A stretch of DNA of 64,000 bases from Stenotrophomonas indicatrix. GTDB taxonomy: Bacteria > Pseudomonadota > Gammaproteobacteria > Xanthomonadales > Xanthomonadaceae. Positions 1-8,747 of the stretch are shown one piece after another. The notes beneath the pieces are model-generated. The model saw nothing but the letters and a program-made list of their open reading frames with translations. It made no database searches and was not told the origin of the DNA. The stretch's first letter is position 1. The number at the start of each line of letters is the position of its first letter. Where the stretch lies: positions 4,030,001-4,094,000 of the forward strand of contig NZ_PEJS01000001.1 in assembly GCF_002750975.1 (NCBI RefSeq), given 5' to 3'. A program made the translations under genes and the position numbers.

Positions 1-236
1 AGTGCCACGTCCAGCAGAGCATTGTTGCGGCCACGCAGGGACACCGGCAGTTCTTCCAGCGTCGGCAGCGGGCTGTGCACTTCGCCCAGCGCGAGGGTGC
101 GACCCGGCAGCAGGCTGGCGTTGTCGCTCAGGCCGCCGGGCGCATCGGCAAACAGCGCAGCAGCCACCGCGGTGCGGCCCTCGCCCAACGCGCAGACCAC
201 GCCGAGGTCGTTCAGGAAAATGGGAGCGCTCTTCAT
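1..236 (-). CDS. beta-ketoacyl-ACP synthase, N-terminal part (runs off left edge)
   Basis: Only the first 78 codons are in the window. The protein begins MKSAPIFLNDLGVVCALGEG, which resembles the N-terminus of FabB/FabF-type condensing enzymes in aryl-polyene clusters; the catalytic Cys-His-His residues lie outside the window. The ATG at 236 overlaps the stop of the upstream lipoprotein gene in an ATGA junction, so translation is probably coupled. In this cluster it would condense malonyl-ACP onto the growing polyene chain. The call rests on a short N-terminal match plus context. Confidence 0.7.
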   Translation of the reverse strand, partial: MKSAPIFLNDLGVVCALGEGRTAVAAALFADAPGGLSDNASLLPGRTLALGEVHSPLPTLEELPVSLRGRNNALLDVA

Positions 237-787
237 TCCTGGCCGGCCATGTCGATCGATTCGATGCGCAGGGTGTAGCCCTCGGCGCGGTTGTCCAGCT
301 GCACGCTGCCATCGCCCAGGCGCTGCAGCTGCAGCCACACGGTGCCGTCGCGGGACAGGCTGCGCTGGCGGCCGTCGTCGCTCACCTGCCAGCCGGCCGG
401 CAGCGCGGCGGCAATGGCGTCCGTCGGCCACAGCGCGAACTGCAGGTCATCCAGTACGCGTTCGGCACGTACCTGTGGCGGCAGCCACGGTGCACGCTGC
501 TGGGTCAGCTGCTGGCCGTCCCACTGCAGGCGCACGCCGGTCTGGCCCATCGCCTGCACGGCCAGCCGCACCTGCTGCGCATCGGCTTCCAGCAGCGCAT
601 CCAGATCACGCTCGTGGCTGCCGAAGCGGAAGTGCAGCTGCTGCTGCAGGGCCAACGGCGCCGGCAGGCTGGACGGTGCCAGCCGCAGCGGCGGCAGGTC
701 GACCAGCGGCCGCGGCATGCGGCTGGCACAGGCGGCCAGCAGCAGGCACAGCAGGACCGCGGAGAGGCGGACGATCAGGCGCTGCAC
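233..787 (-). CDS. DUF3261-like lipoprotein of the aryl-polyene cluster
   Basis: The protein has 184 residues and a classic lipoprotein signal: basic start, leucine-rich stretch and the lipobox LAAC, so it should be an envelope lipoprotein. There is no ATG before the lipobox. The best start is GTG at 787, preceded by GGAGGA at short spacing and giving (M)QRLIVRLSAVLLCLLLAAC. This overlaps the flavoprotein gene upstream by 13 bases. Lipoproteins of this kind accompany the MMPL and LolA-like proteins in aryl-polyene clusters, so a role in moving the lipid-linked product to the outer membrane is inferred. It overlaps the next synthase by ATGA. Confidence 0.7.
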   Translation of the reverse strand: MQRLIVRLSAVLLCLLLAACASRMPRPLVDLPPLRLAPSSLPAPLALQQQLHFRFGSHERDLDALLEADAQQVRLAVQAMGQTGVRLQWDGQQLTQQRAPWLPPQVRAERVLDDLQFALWPTDAIAAALPAGWQVSDDGRQRSLSRDGTVWLQLQRLGDGSVQLDNRAEGYTLRIESIDMAGQE

Positions 788-2049
788 AGTTCCTCCAGCA
801 CGCGCATGCGACGGCCACTGTCGTCGGCCACATACGGATTGTTGGTGTCCCAGGCGTAGCCGGCCAGGATGGAGCTGATCATGTCGCGTACCTGCGGCTG
901 CTGGTCGGGGTGGTAGATGATCTTCTGGAAGCCGCCCTGGTACCAGCTTTCGACGAAGCGGCGGAAGGTTTTCACACCGGCACGCAGCGGAATCGAGAAT
1001 TCGCTTTCCCAGTCCACGGTCTCGCCCGCGTAACGGCGCTTCAGGCATTCGCTGGCCAGCTGCGCCGACTTGAACGCGATGGTGACGCCGGAGGAGAACA
1101 CCGGGTCGAGGAACTCACCGGCGTTGCCCAGCAGCGCATAGCCCGGGCCCCACAGCGAGCTGACATTGGCCGAATAGCCGGTGATGCGGCGCACCGGCAG
1201 CACCGCCCATTCGGCATTGGCCAGCAGCGAGGTCAGGTTCGGATCCTCGCCGACGATGGCCTGCAGCTTCTGCAGGTCGTCGCCTTCGTAGCGCTCGAAG
1301 AACGATGGCTCGGCGACCACGCCCAGCGAGCAGCAGCCGTTGGAGAACGGAATCGTCCAGTACCAGACGTCGATGTGCTCGGGATGGGTGGTGATCAGGA
1401 TCTTGTTGCGGTCGAATTCCGCTTCGGCCGGGATGTTGTCGCGCACGTGGCAGAAGATCGCGCCGCGCACCGGGAAGTTGGACGGTGATTCCAGGTCCAG
1501 CAGGCGTGGCAGCAGGCGCGCGAAGCCAGAGGCGTCGAGGATGAAATCGGCTTCGATGCGGTACTCGCTGCCATCGGGGCGGCGCACGCTCACCAGCGGC
1601 TGCTCGCCCGGCTCGACGGACAGCACTTCGTCACCGAAGCGCAGGGTCGCGCCCATGCGCTCGGCGCCGCGCGCCAGCACGTTGTCGAAGTCGGCGCGCT
1701 GCACCTGGTAGGTGGTGCCCCAGCCCGGTGAGAACTTCTTCCTGAAGTCGAACGCGGTGCGCGCTTTCCCGTGCACGAAGGCCGCGCCGTTCTTGTACTG
1801 GAAGCCTGCCTCGACCACGTCCTGCAGCAGGCCGGCCGCTTCGATGTATTCCATGCTCTGCGGCAGCAGGCTCTCGCCGATGGAGAAGCGCGGGAACTGC
1901 TGGCGCTCCAGCATCAGCACCTTGCGGCCCTGTTGGCGCAGCATCGCCGCGGCCACCGAACCGGCCGGGCCGGCGCCGATGATCAGGATCTCGGTACGTT
2001 CCACGTCTTCGTGGCGGGAAGAATCAGCGGCATCCACAGCAGTAGTCAT
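775..2049 (-). CDS. FAD-dependent oxidoreductase, tryptophan-halogenase-like
   Basis: The 424-residue flavoprotein has an N-terminal Rossmann motif GAGPAG at residues 25-30 and a WxWxIP motif (WYWTIP) at about 229-234. The second motif is a signature of the flavin-dependent halogenase superfamily, but it does not prove halogenation. In the xanthomonadin cluster of Xanthomonas a related protein is linked to the brominated pigment. Here it could halogenate or hydroxylate the aryl head group or act as a dehydrogenase; I cannot place the catalytic lysine with certainty. It lies between the MMPL exporter (62-base gap) and the lipoprotein gene (13-base overlap). Confidence 0.8.
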   Translation of the reverse strand: MTTAVDAADSSRHEDVERTEILIIGAGPAGSVAAAMLRQQGRKVLMLERQQFPRFSIGESLLPQSMEYIEAAGLLQDVVEAGFQYKNGAAFVHGKARTAFDFRKKFSPGWGTTYQVQRADFDNVLARGAERMGATLRFGDEVLSVEPGEQPLVSVRRPDGSEYRIEADFILDASGFARLLPRLLDLESPSNFPVRGAIFCHVRDNIPAEAEFDRNKILITTHPEHIDVWYWTIPFSNGCCSLGVVAEPSFFERYEGDDLQKLQAIVGEDPNLTSLLANAEWAVLPVRRITGYSANVSSLWGPGYALLGNAGEFLDPVFSSGVTIAFKSAQLASECLKRRYAGETVDWESEFSIPLRAGVKTFRRFVESWYQGGFQKIIYHPDQQPQVRDMISSILAGYAWDTNNPYVADDSGRRMRVLEELCSA

Positions 2050-2111
2050 CGGTGCGTCCTTGTTGCTCGATCAGGTGGAAAAGCGGAGGAATCGGAATGA
2101 AGCGTGCCCGG

Positions 2112-4457
2112 TCAGGCCGGCGGAGCGTCATGCGGTGGCGGCCGGAACAGCGGCGAGATCAGCCACACCAGGCCGATGCCGAACAGCAGGGTGAGCCCGA
2201 ACGCACGCAGCGCCGGCGTCTGCGAAAGACCCAGCAGGCCGAACGACAGCCAGGTGCTGGCCGCACCCACGCATACCGCCAGCCAGGCGCTGGCATCGCC
2301 GCGGTGCTCGATCAGGAAGATGCCGTAGTCGATGCCCATGCCCAGCAGCAGCATCAGTGCCAGCACGTTGAACAGCTGCAGCGGCTGGCCGAACAGGCCG
2401 AGCAATCCAAGGGTGAGCGCGCCGGCCACCAGGGTCGGTGCGAATACGCGCCAGGCCTGGCGCCGGTAGCGCAGCCACAGGGCGCCGAACACCAGCACGA
2501 TGCCGACCAGCAGCAGGCCGCCCATCAGCTTGCGGTAGTGGCCCAGCAGCTGCGAGAAATCGGCCGTACGGTCGACCCAGCGCACGCCGTCCAGGCCTTC
2601 GGCAGCACCGCGCAGGGTGGCCAGTGCATCGGCACGCGACAGGTCATCGACCATCACCACGCTGATCATCTGCCCGCCCACGTTGCCGACCCACAGGTGG
2701 CGGAACGGCTGCGACGCCGGCGAGGCGAGGAACGCCTCGGCGCTCAGCGGCGCCGCTGCAAATGCCGGGCGCTGCAGCGGCTCGCCCACCGCCTCGCCCA
2801 CGGCAGCCAGCACGCCGGGTTCCACCCTGGCGGTCAACGCCGCATCGGCCTGCTGCCGTGCGGGCGATGGCAACCAGTCACTGATTGCGCGGTAACCGCC
2901 GATGCGCTTGTCGTGGGTCAGTTCACGCAGGCGCGTGGTCAGCGCTTCTTCGCGCTGCAGCAGTTGTGCGGCATCGCTGCCCTGCACCAGGTAGAACTGC
3001 GCCGGGCTGGGCATGCCCAGCAACTGGCTGAGGCGGATCTGCTGGGCCATCAGCGCCGGCGGCGAGGACTGCAGGCTGCGCAGGTCGTCGTTGCTCTGCA
3101 GGCGGGCGATGCCGATGGCCGACACCAGCGCGGCCACGCCGAGGAAGATCGCCACCGGGCGACGCCCGTGCAGGCGCGGGAAACGCTCCAGCGTGTTGCC
3201 CAGCCACTGCGCGAAGCGGGTGGTACGGATCTCGCCACCGTCCAGCCACGGGAACCAGAAGATCACCGTGAGGAAGGCAGCGGCCAGCCCCACCACCGAG
3301 AACAGCGCCATCTGCCGCAGGCCGGGGAACGGCGCCAGGCCCAGCGCCAGGTACGCCAGCGCACTGGTCAGCAGCGCCAGCCACAGGCCCGGCAGCAGAT
3401 GCCGCAGCAGCTTCCAGCGACGGTCGGCCGGCTCGGCCTGGCGCGAAGCGAACCAGTGGATGCCGTAGTCCTCGGCCACGCCAACCAGCGAGGCACCGAA
3501 CACCAGGGTCAGCACATGCACCTTGTCGAACACCAGCACGGTCACCGCCAGCGCCACGCCACAACCGATCAGCAGCGAGGCGGCAACCAGCAGGATCGGC
3601 CGCAGCGAGCGGAACGCCAGCCACACCAGCAGCAGCACCGCCGCCAGCGAGCCCCAGCCGATGGTGTTGATCTCCTGGTTGGCCTGCACGGCAGCCGCTT
3701 CGGCATGCAACGGCACGCCGGCATGCAGGATCTCCAGATCCGGCGCAGCGGCCTTGGCCGCCTGTCCGGCGCGTTCGAGCAGGCCATCGAGATGACGCTC
3801 GCCATCGAGCCTGAAGGCCGAGCCCGGCGTATCGAACTGCAGCGCCGCCCAGTGCTTGCCTTCGGCCTCGAGCAGGCCGTCATCGCCCAGGCGCAGGCCG
3901 GAGCCCTGGGCCTGCTGCTGCCACCACTGCGGCCACAGTGACAGCGGATCCTGCCGCCACTCCGTCAACCGCGGCGCGCCCATCGGGCCGTACAGCGCGC
4001 CGAGTGCCTGTTCGGCCAACGCACCGGGTTCGGCCTGCTGCAACTGCTCGCGCTGGGCCGGGGTCAGCAGGCGATCGCGGTACGGTGCGTAGAACGCACG
4101 CGCCTGATCGAACCAGCCTTCGATCGAACCACTGGGCACCAGCAGCGCGCTGTCGGCATCACTGGCCATCGCCGCGGCGAACGCGGCCTGCGCGCGCTTG
4201 GCAGCGGCACCGTCGGTACTGCCGAGCAGCACCACCACCTGCCGCGAACTGCCATCGGCGATGCGCCGGGTGACGTCGCTGAGCAGGCGGTCGTGCGCGT
4301 CCTGCGGCAGCAGGGCGAGGATGTCGGTGTCGATCCGCGACTCCTGGCTCCACAGTCGCCACTGCTGCGCACCCAGCACCAGCAACAGCAGCAGCCAGGC
4401 GATGCCCAGCCAGTGCCACCAGCGGCGCAGGCGATCCGGTGCGGCGCTGTCACTCAA
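2112..4457 (-). CDS. MMPL/RND-family lipid exporter
   Basis: The 781-residue inner-membrane protein has the MMPL layout: one N-terminal membrane helix, a large periplasmic domain (roughly residues 35-250), a helix bundle (about 255-400), a second periplasmic domain and a C-terminal helix bundle. Members of this superfamily move lipids or hydrophobic products. In aryl-polyene clusters the MMPL protein is encoded beside a LolA-like carrier, as here, where its start overlaps the end of the LolA-like gene by 8 bases. It probably hands the polyene lipid from the inner membrane to the periplasmic carrier (inference). Confidence 0.85.
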   Translation of the reverse strand: MSDSAAPDRLRRWWHWLGIAWLLLLLVLGAQQWRLWSQESRIDTDILALLPQDAHDRLLSDVTRRIADGSSRQVVVLLGSTDGAAAKRAQAAFAAAMASDADSALLVPSGSIEGWFDQARAFYAPYRDRLLTPAQREQLQQAEPGALAEQALGALYGPMGAPRLTEWRQDPLSLWPQWWQQQAQGSGLRLGDDGLLEAEGKHWAALQFDTPGSAFRLDGERHLDGLLERAGQAAKAAAPDLEILHAGVPLHAEAAAVQANQEINTIGWGSLAAVLLLVWLAFRSLRPILLVAASLLIGCGVALAVTVLVFDKVHVLTLVFGASLVGVAEDYGIHWFASRQAEPADRRWKLLRHLLPGLWLALLTSALAYLALGLAPFPGLRQMALFSVVGLAAAFLTVIFWFPWLDGGEIRTTRFAQWLGNTLERFPRLHGRRPVAIFLGVAALVSAIGIARLQSNDDLRSLQSSPPALMAQQIRLSQLLGMPSPAQFYLVQGSDAAQLLQREEALTTRLRELTHDKRIGGYRAISDWLPSPARQQADAALTARVEPGVLAAVGEAVGEPLQRPAFAAAPLSAEAFLASPASQPFRHLWVGNVGGQMISVVMVDDLSRADALATLRGAAEGLDGVRWVDRTADFSQLLGHYRKLMGGLLLVGIVLVFGALWLRYRRQAWRVFAPTLVAGALTLGLLGLFGQPLQLFNVLALMLLLGMGIDYGIFLIEHRGDASAWLAVCVGAASTWLSFGLLGLSQTPALRAFGLTLLFGIGLVWLISPLFRPPPHDAPPA

Positions 4458-5079
4458 AGCGGCGCGCCTCGTCGGCGTTCAACGTGGCCGGCGCTTCGCT
4501 CAGCGCAGTGAACTGGATGCGGGTGCGATCCTGGTTGGCTTCGATGATCTCGACCTGGCGCACGTAACGGTCGCCCTGCAACGTCAGCGACTGGAAGGCC
4601 TTGGCCAGCATCGCCGACTTCGGCGTCAGCTTCAGGCGCCAGCCCTGCCCTTCACGGGTGGCCTCGACGTTGAACTGGCTGGACAGTGCCTGCACGTCAC
4701 CGCTCATCAACGCGAACATGATCGCGTTGACCGAGCGCATCGCCGGCTGCTGGCGCGCGTCCAGTTCGACGCGGGTGCTGCCATCGCGCTGGCGGCTGAG
4801 GATTCGGTCGGCAGTGACCACCACCTCCGACGGGAACGGCTTGAGCGTGGACCAGATCACGCCCTGCTTGCGCGCGACCACGAACTGGCCCTGCGAACGC
4901 AGCGGGTTCTTGAAACCGCTGACCTGCTTTTCCTGGGTGAACTGACCACGCAGCACATCCGGTCGGGCGACGGCCTGGGTGATGGCATCGACGGCGGCAT
5001 CAGCCGCCTGCACCAGCGGTGCGGCCACCAGCAGCAGCGCGCACAGCAGCACGCGCGGAAGACGAAGGGATCGGTTCAC
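4450..5079 (-). CDS. LolA-like periplasmic carrier protein
   Basis: The mature part, including GQFTQEKQVSGFKNPLRSQG, matches the LolA/LolB beta-barrel carrier fold seen in polyene clusters. The start is GTG at 5079, overlapping the thioesterase stop as GTGA. It gives a 209-residue product with a clear Sec signal (VNRSLRLPRVLLCALLLVAAPLVQA). No lipobox is present, so it should be soluble in the periplasm, as expected for a lipid or lipoprotein shuttle. It overlaps the downstream MMPL gene by 8 bases, which supports a shared export step. Confidence 0.82.
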   Translation of the reverse strand: MNRSLRLPRVLLCALLLVAAPLVQAADAAVDAITQAVARPDVLRGQFTQEKQVSGFKNPLRSQGQFVVARKQGVIWSTLKPFPSEVVVTADRILSRQRDGSTRVELDARQQPAMRSVNAIMFALMSGDVQALSSQFNVEATREGQGWRLKLTPKSAMLAKAFQSLTLQGDRYVRQVEIIEANQDRTRIQFTALSEAPATLNADEARRFE

Positions 5080-5507
5080 GGGGCAGGCACTCCAAGACGC
5101 TGCCACAGCACCGGCGGGCACTGGTACAGCATTTCCTTGCTGGCCGCGTCGACCGCGACCTGGATGGTCATTGCGCGGGTCAGCACCTGGCCGCTTTCCG
5201 CATCGAGGATCTCGTATTCGATCTTCAGCCGGTTCTCCCACTCGACGATGCGCGAGCGCACGCGCAGCGCCTGGCCGAACAGCAGCGGCCGCACGTACTT
5301 CACCCGCGCGTCGACCACCGGCCACAGGTAGCCCGATTCGAGCATCTGCGGATAGTCGTAGTCGTAGCGCTTCAGCAACGCGCAGCGCGCGATCTCGAAG
5401 TACTTGAAGTAGTTGCCATGCCAGACCACGTTCATCGGATCGCAGTCATGGAAAGCGGGGGCCAGCTCGACCTCGCCGACCAGTTCGTTGCCTTCATTCA
5501 CCGACAT
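5076..5507 (-). CDS. acyl-CoA/ACP thioesterase, 4-hydroxybenzoyl-CoA thioesterase type
   Basis: This 143-residue single hotdog domain begins MSVNEGNELVGEVE. The segment FHDCDPMNVVWHGNYFKYFE is the family signature: an Asp followed by xMNxVWHxxYxxYFE, where the Asp is the usual nucleophile or base. Members hydrolyse acyl thioesters, so this enzyme may release the finished chain or edit wrong intermediates. The ATG at 5507 lies inside the end of the ammonia-lyase gene (14-base overlap) and the stop overlaps the LolA-like GTG. Confidence 0.85.
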   Translation of the reverse strand: MSVNEGNELVGEVELAPAFHDCDPMNVVWHGNYFKYFEIARCALLKRYDYDYPQMLESGYLWPVVDARVKYVRPLLFGQALRVRSRIVEWENRLKIEYEILDAESGQVLTRAMTIQVAVDAASKEMLYQCPPVLWQRLGVPAP

Positions 5508-7044
5508 ACAGCTCCCAGCGTTGCGCGCGGATCTCCACCAGCAGTTCCCGCAGTTCGCGATCCAGCGCGCGGTCTTCTTCGACCAGGGCGATGCGCTGCC
5601 CCAGGTCGGCGTACATGTCGGCCAGACTGCCATGCAGCTGCGCGTTCATGCCAACCCGTTGGCGCAGCGCCAGGCCCTGGCGGGCGGCGATCAGCATGGC
5701 CGCCACCACCTGTTCAGTCAGTTCGATCACGCGCAGGCAGTCGCGCGCGGCGATGGTGCCCATGCTGACCTTGTCCTGGTTGTGGCATTCGGTGGACCGT
5801 GAGAACACCGAGGCCGGCATGGTCTGCTTCAGGGCCTCGGCCGTCCATGCGGAAACGCTGATCTGCAGCGCCTTCAGGCCATGGTTGATCGCCGCGCGCG
5901 GGCCGGTGGCCGCCGACAGGTTGGCCGGCAGGCCGTGGTTGTAGCGGGCGTCGACCACCAGCGCCAGCTGCCGGTCGAGCAGGTCGGCGATGTTGGCAAC
6001 CGTATTCTTCAGCGTGTCCATCGCCAGCGCGATGTGCCCGCCGTAGAAGTGGCCACCGTGCAGGATGCGCTCGCCGTCGGCATCGATCAGCGGGTTGTCG
6101 TTGGCGCTGTTCAGTTCGGTTTCGATCAGCTGGCGCAGGAACGGCAGGGTGTCTTCCAGCACGCCGATCACGTGCGGCGCGCAGCGCAGCGAGTAGCGGT
6201 CCTGCAGGCGCTGCTCGTTGCGCGGCGGGCGCTCGCTGTGCAGGTCGCTGCGCAGGCGTGCGGCAATGCGCGACTGCCCCGGGTGCGGCTTGGCGGCGAA
6301 CAGGGTTTCATCGAAATGGTGCGCGTTGCCATCGCTGGACAGCACATTGAACGCGGTCAGGCGCGTGGCCATGCGTGCCAGGTAATCGGCGCGCTGCCAG
6401 GCCAGGCAGGCCAGGCCGGTCATCACCGCCGTGCCGTTCATGATCGCCAGGCCTTCCTTCGGCCGCAGCTTCAGCGGCGTCATGCCGATCTTCGCCAGCA
6501 CGTCGGCAGCCGGCTGCACGCGGCCGTCGTGCAGCACCTCGCGTTCGCCGCACAGCACGGCCGCCACGTACGACAGCGGGGTCAGGTCGCCACTGGCGCC
6601 CACCGAGCCTTCGGCCGGAATCAACGGCAGCACGTCGTGCTGCAGCAGCGTGGCCAGGCCTTCCAGCAACGGCACGCTGACGCCGGACATGCCACGCACC
6701 AGCGAGGCCAGGCGCGCGGCCAGCACGGCGCGGGTCTCGGCCGGGTCCAGGTAACGGCCCAGGCCGCAGCCATGGTAGGTGTACAGGTGGTGCGGCAGCT
6801 CGGCGACCAGTGCCGGCGGAATGTTCACCGTGCACGAATCGCCGTAGCCGGTGGTCACGCCATAGATGACGCCATCCTCGCGCAGCAGGCGGTCGAGGAA
6901 GTCGGCACCACGCTGGATATGTGCGCGGAACGCCGGCACATCGCTCAGCGCGGCCTCGCACTTGCGCTGGGCCAGGGCGACCACGTCTTCGATGGTCAGC
7001 GGTGCATCGCCGAAACGGCACACGGGTACGGCGTCAATCGTCAT
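5494..7044 (-). CDS. histidine/aromatic amino-acid ammonia-lyase family enzyme in polyene cluster
   Basis: The 516-residue protein has the family core SVGASGDLTPLSYVAAVL. Its Ala-Ser-Gly triad would cyclise to the MIO electrophile that removes ammonia from aromatic amino acids. The MTIDAVPVC start at 7044 overlaps the acyltransferase gene by 11 bases. No hutU, hutI or hutG genes are nearby, so this is probably not the histidine-catabolism enzyme. In a polyene cluster it more plausibly makes an aryl acrylate such as a cinnamate or coumarate starter. The substrate-selectivity loop reads LPHHLYTYHGCGLG, and I cannot assign the substrate from it. Confidence 0.82.
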   Translation of the reverse strand: MTIDAVPVCRFGDAPLTIEDVVALAQRKCEAALSDVPAFRAHIQRGADFLDRLLREDGVIYGVTTGYGDSCTVNIPPALVAELPHHLYTYHGCGLGRYLDPAETRAVLAARLASLVRGMSGVSVPLLEGLATLLQHDVLPLIPAEGSVGASGDLTPLSYVAAVLCGEREVLHDGRVQPAADVLAKIGMTPLKLRPKEGLAIMNGTAVMTGLACLAWQRADYLARMATRLTAFNVLSSDGNAHHFDETLFAAKPHPGQSRIAARLRSDLHSERPPRNEQRLQDRYSLRCAPHVIGVLEDTLPFLRQLIETELNSANDNPLIDADGERILHGGHFYGGHIALAMDTLKNTVANIADLLDRQLALVVDARYNHGLPANLSAATGPRAAINHGLKALQISVSAWTAEALKQTMPASVFSRSTECHNQDKVSMGTIAARDCLRVIELTEQVVAAMLIAARQGLALRQRVGMNAQLHGSLADMYADLGQRIALVEEDRALDRELRELLVEIRAQRWELYVGE

Positions 7045-7975
7045 GAGGAGCCTGATCCCAGAAGGGGAAGAAATTGAACCAGTCCAGCGGGGACTGGATG
7101 ACCTGGAGTTCCAGCCAGCGCGCGAAGCGCTGCGCCTGTTCGGCCAGTGCGGCATCGCGTGAACCGCGCGGCAGCACCACGCGGTCGGCGAACTGTTCGA
7201 ATGCCACCCGATAGCCGTCGCCCTGGTGCAGGCACGACATCGTGTAGACCGGGCAGCCGAGCGCGGCCGCCAGCACATAGGCGCCGATCGGGAACGGCGC
7301 GCGGTGGCCGAGGAAATCAGCCATCACGCTGCGCCCGCCCTGCACCGGCACGCGGTCGCCAACGATGGCGACGAAGCCACCCGAGGCGACCTTGTCGGCC
7401 AGCATCATCGCCGTGGCCGGGCCCATCTCGGTAACCTGCACCAGCTCTACCGCGGCCAGCGGGTCCAGCCGTTGCAGCAGCCGGTTGAAGCGCTGCGCGT
7501 GCGCGGTATGCACCAGCACGGTGATGCGGAAGCCCGGCACCTGCTCGGCCAGCACCTGGCACAGTTCCAGGCAGCCGATGTGTGCGGTCAGGATCAGGCC
7601 GCCTTCGCGGCGCGCGATCCTGCCCAGCACCAGGTCACGCTGCAGGCGGATGCGCTCGGGCGGATAGCGGCCGCCGAGGCCGAGAATCTTGTCCAGCATC
7701 GTGTCGGCGAAGCTGAAGAAGTGGCGCAGGCTGTCGCGCCGGGTGGGCGCATGACCCAGCGCACCGGCATGGGCCTGCAGCCGCTGCAGGTACTGCATCG
7801 AGGCCTGGCGACCGACGCGGTTGCCCAGCCAGTGGCAGGCCACGACCGGCCACACGCAGAGGTGGAACGGCCAGCGCCCGAACCAGCGGTGCACCCAGCA
7901 CAGGAACAGCACGCCGGCCACCGACGTGGACTCGCCGATGTCGGCCCAGTGCGGGGCGTCGTGCGCGTGGCTCAT
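7034..7975 (-). CDS. LpxL/HtrB-type acyltransferase
   Basis: The 313-residue protein has the lysophospholipid/lipid A acyltransferase pattern H-x4-E (AHIGCLELC, about residue 130) and a single hydrophobic N-terminal anchor. The ATG at 7975 was chosen because it leaves one base after the glycosyltransferase stop. In aryl-polyene clusters such enzymes are thought to attach the polyene acyl chain to a glycolipid acceptor in the inner membrane. It overlaps the ammonia-lyase gene by 11 bases. Confidence 0.82.
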   Translation of the reverse strand: MSHAHDAPHWADIGESTSVAGVLFLCWVHRWFGRWPFHLCVWPVVACHWLGNRVGRQASMQYLQRLQAHAGALGHAPTRRDSLRHFFSFADTMLDKILGLGGRYPPERIRLQRDLVLGRIARREGGLILTAHIGCLELCQVLAEQVPGFRITVLVHTAHAQRFNRLLQRLDPLAAVELVQVTEMGPATAMMLADKVASGGFVAIVGDRVPVQGGRSVMADFLGHRAPFPIGAYVLAAALGCPVYTMSCLHQGDGYRVAFEQFADRVVLPRGSRDAALAEQAQRFARWLELQVIQSPLDWFNFFPFWDQAPHDD

Positions 7976-7976
7976 C

Positions 7977-8747
7977 TCAGCCCTGCCCCTGCAGGCGGCG
8001 CCACAGCAGGCGCGGCGCGCGCCAGAGCATGCCGAAGAACAGCCGGGTATGCATGCGGCTGATGCGCACGTTGTCGCGCCACACATCGAAATGCGAAACG
8101 CCGTCGGCGGGATAGGTCACCCGCGTAGCCAGGTGTTCGACCGGTACCTGCCGCCAGTACAGGCGCACCATCACTTCGGTGTCGAAATCCATGCGCCGGC
8201 CGATGGTTTCCTCGCCGACCAGGCGCAGCACCGGCGGCAGCGGATACACCCGGAATCCACACATGGTGTCGCGCAGGTGCAGCGACAGCGTGTTGATCCA
8301 CACCCAGATGTGGGTGGCGTAGCGACCATACAGGCGCGCCTTCGGCACACTGGCATCGTAGGCGGGAATGCCGCAGATCACGGCGTCCGGCCGCGCGCGG
8401 GCGGCGTCGATGAAGCGCGGCAGGTCGCCGGTGTCGTGCTGGCCGTCGGCATCGATCTGCAGCACATGGGTATACCCACGACGCTGCGCTTCGGCGAAAC
8501 CGGCCAGCATCGCACCGCCCTTGCCCTGGTTCACGTCCAGCCGCAGCAGGTCGACACCCGCTCGCTGTGCCAGTTCCCGCAGCACCAGCGCGCAGGACGG
8601 CTGCGAGCCATCGTCGACCAGCAGGCAGGGCAGGCTCGCAGCCTGCACGCCATCGACGACCGCGCCGATGGCGTGTTCGTGGTCGTACACGGGAATGACC
8701 ACCAGCGGCGCGAACGCGCCGCCAGCGGTGGCCGGCTCAATGCGCAT
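7977..8747 (-). CDS. family 2 glycosyltransferase (dolichol-phosphate-mannose-synthase-like)
   Basis: The 256-residue GT-A fold protein has PLVVIPVYDHEHAIG at the N-terminus, LLVDDGSQPS for nucleotide binding and a DADGQHD metal-binding motif. No C-terminal membrane helix is obvious, so it is probably cytosolic or peripheral. It likely adds a sugar to the lipid acceptor of the polyene. The start at 8747 overlaps the end of the ligase-dehydratase gene by 11 bases. Confidence 0.85.
   Translation of the reverse strand: MRIEPATAGGAFAPLVVIPVYDHEHAIGAVVDGVQAASLPCLLVDDGSQPSCALVLRELAQRAGVDLLRLDVNQGKGGAMLAGFAEAQRRGYTHVLQIDADGQHDTGDLPRFIDAARARPDAVICGIPAYDASVPKARLYGRYATHIWVWINTLSLHLRDTMCGFRVYPLPPVLRLVGEETIGRRMDFDTEVMVRLYWRQVPVEHLATRVTYPADGVSHFDVWRDNVRISRMHTRLFFGMLWRAPRLLWRRLQGQG

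Noticed and set aside
2052..3941. Long open frame antisense to the MMPL gene.
   Set aside because: It is Gln/Arg/His-rich with no family features, a common shadow in GC-rich DNA.
5494..7044. Naming the ammonia-lyase gene hutH.
   Set aside because: No hut genes are nearby and the gene lies inside the polyene operon; the substrate is unknown.
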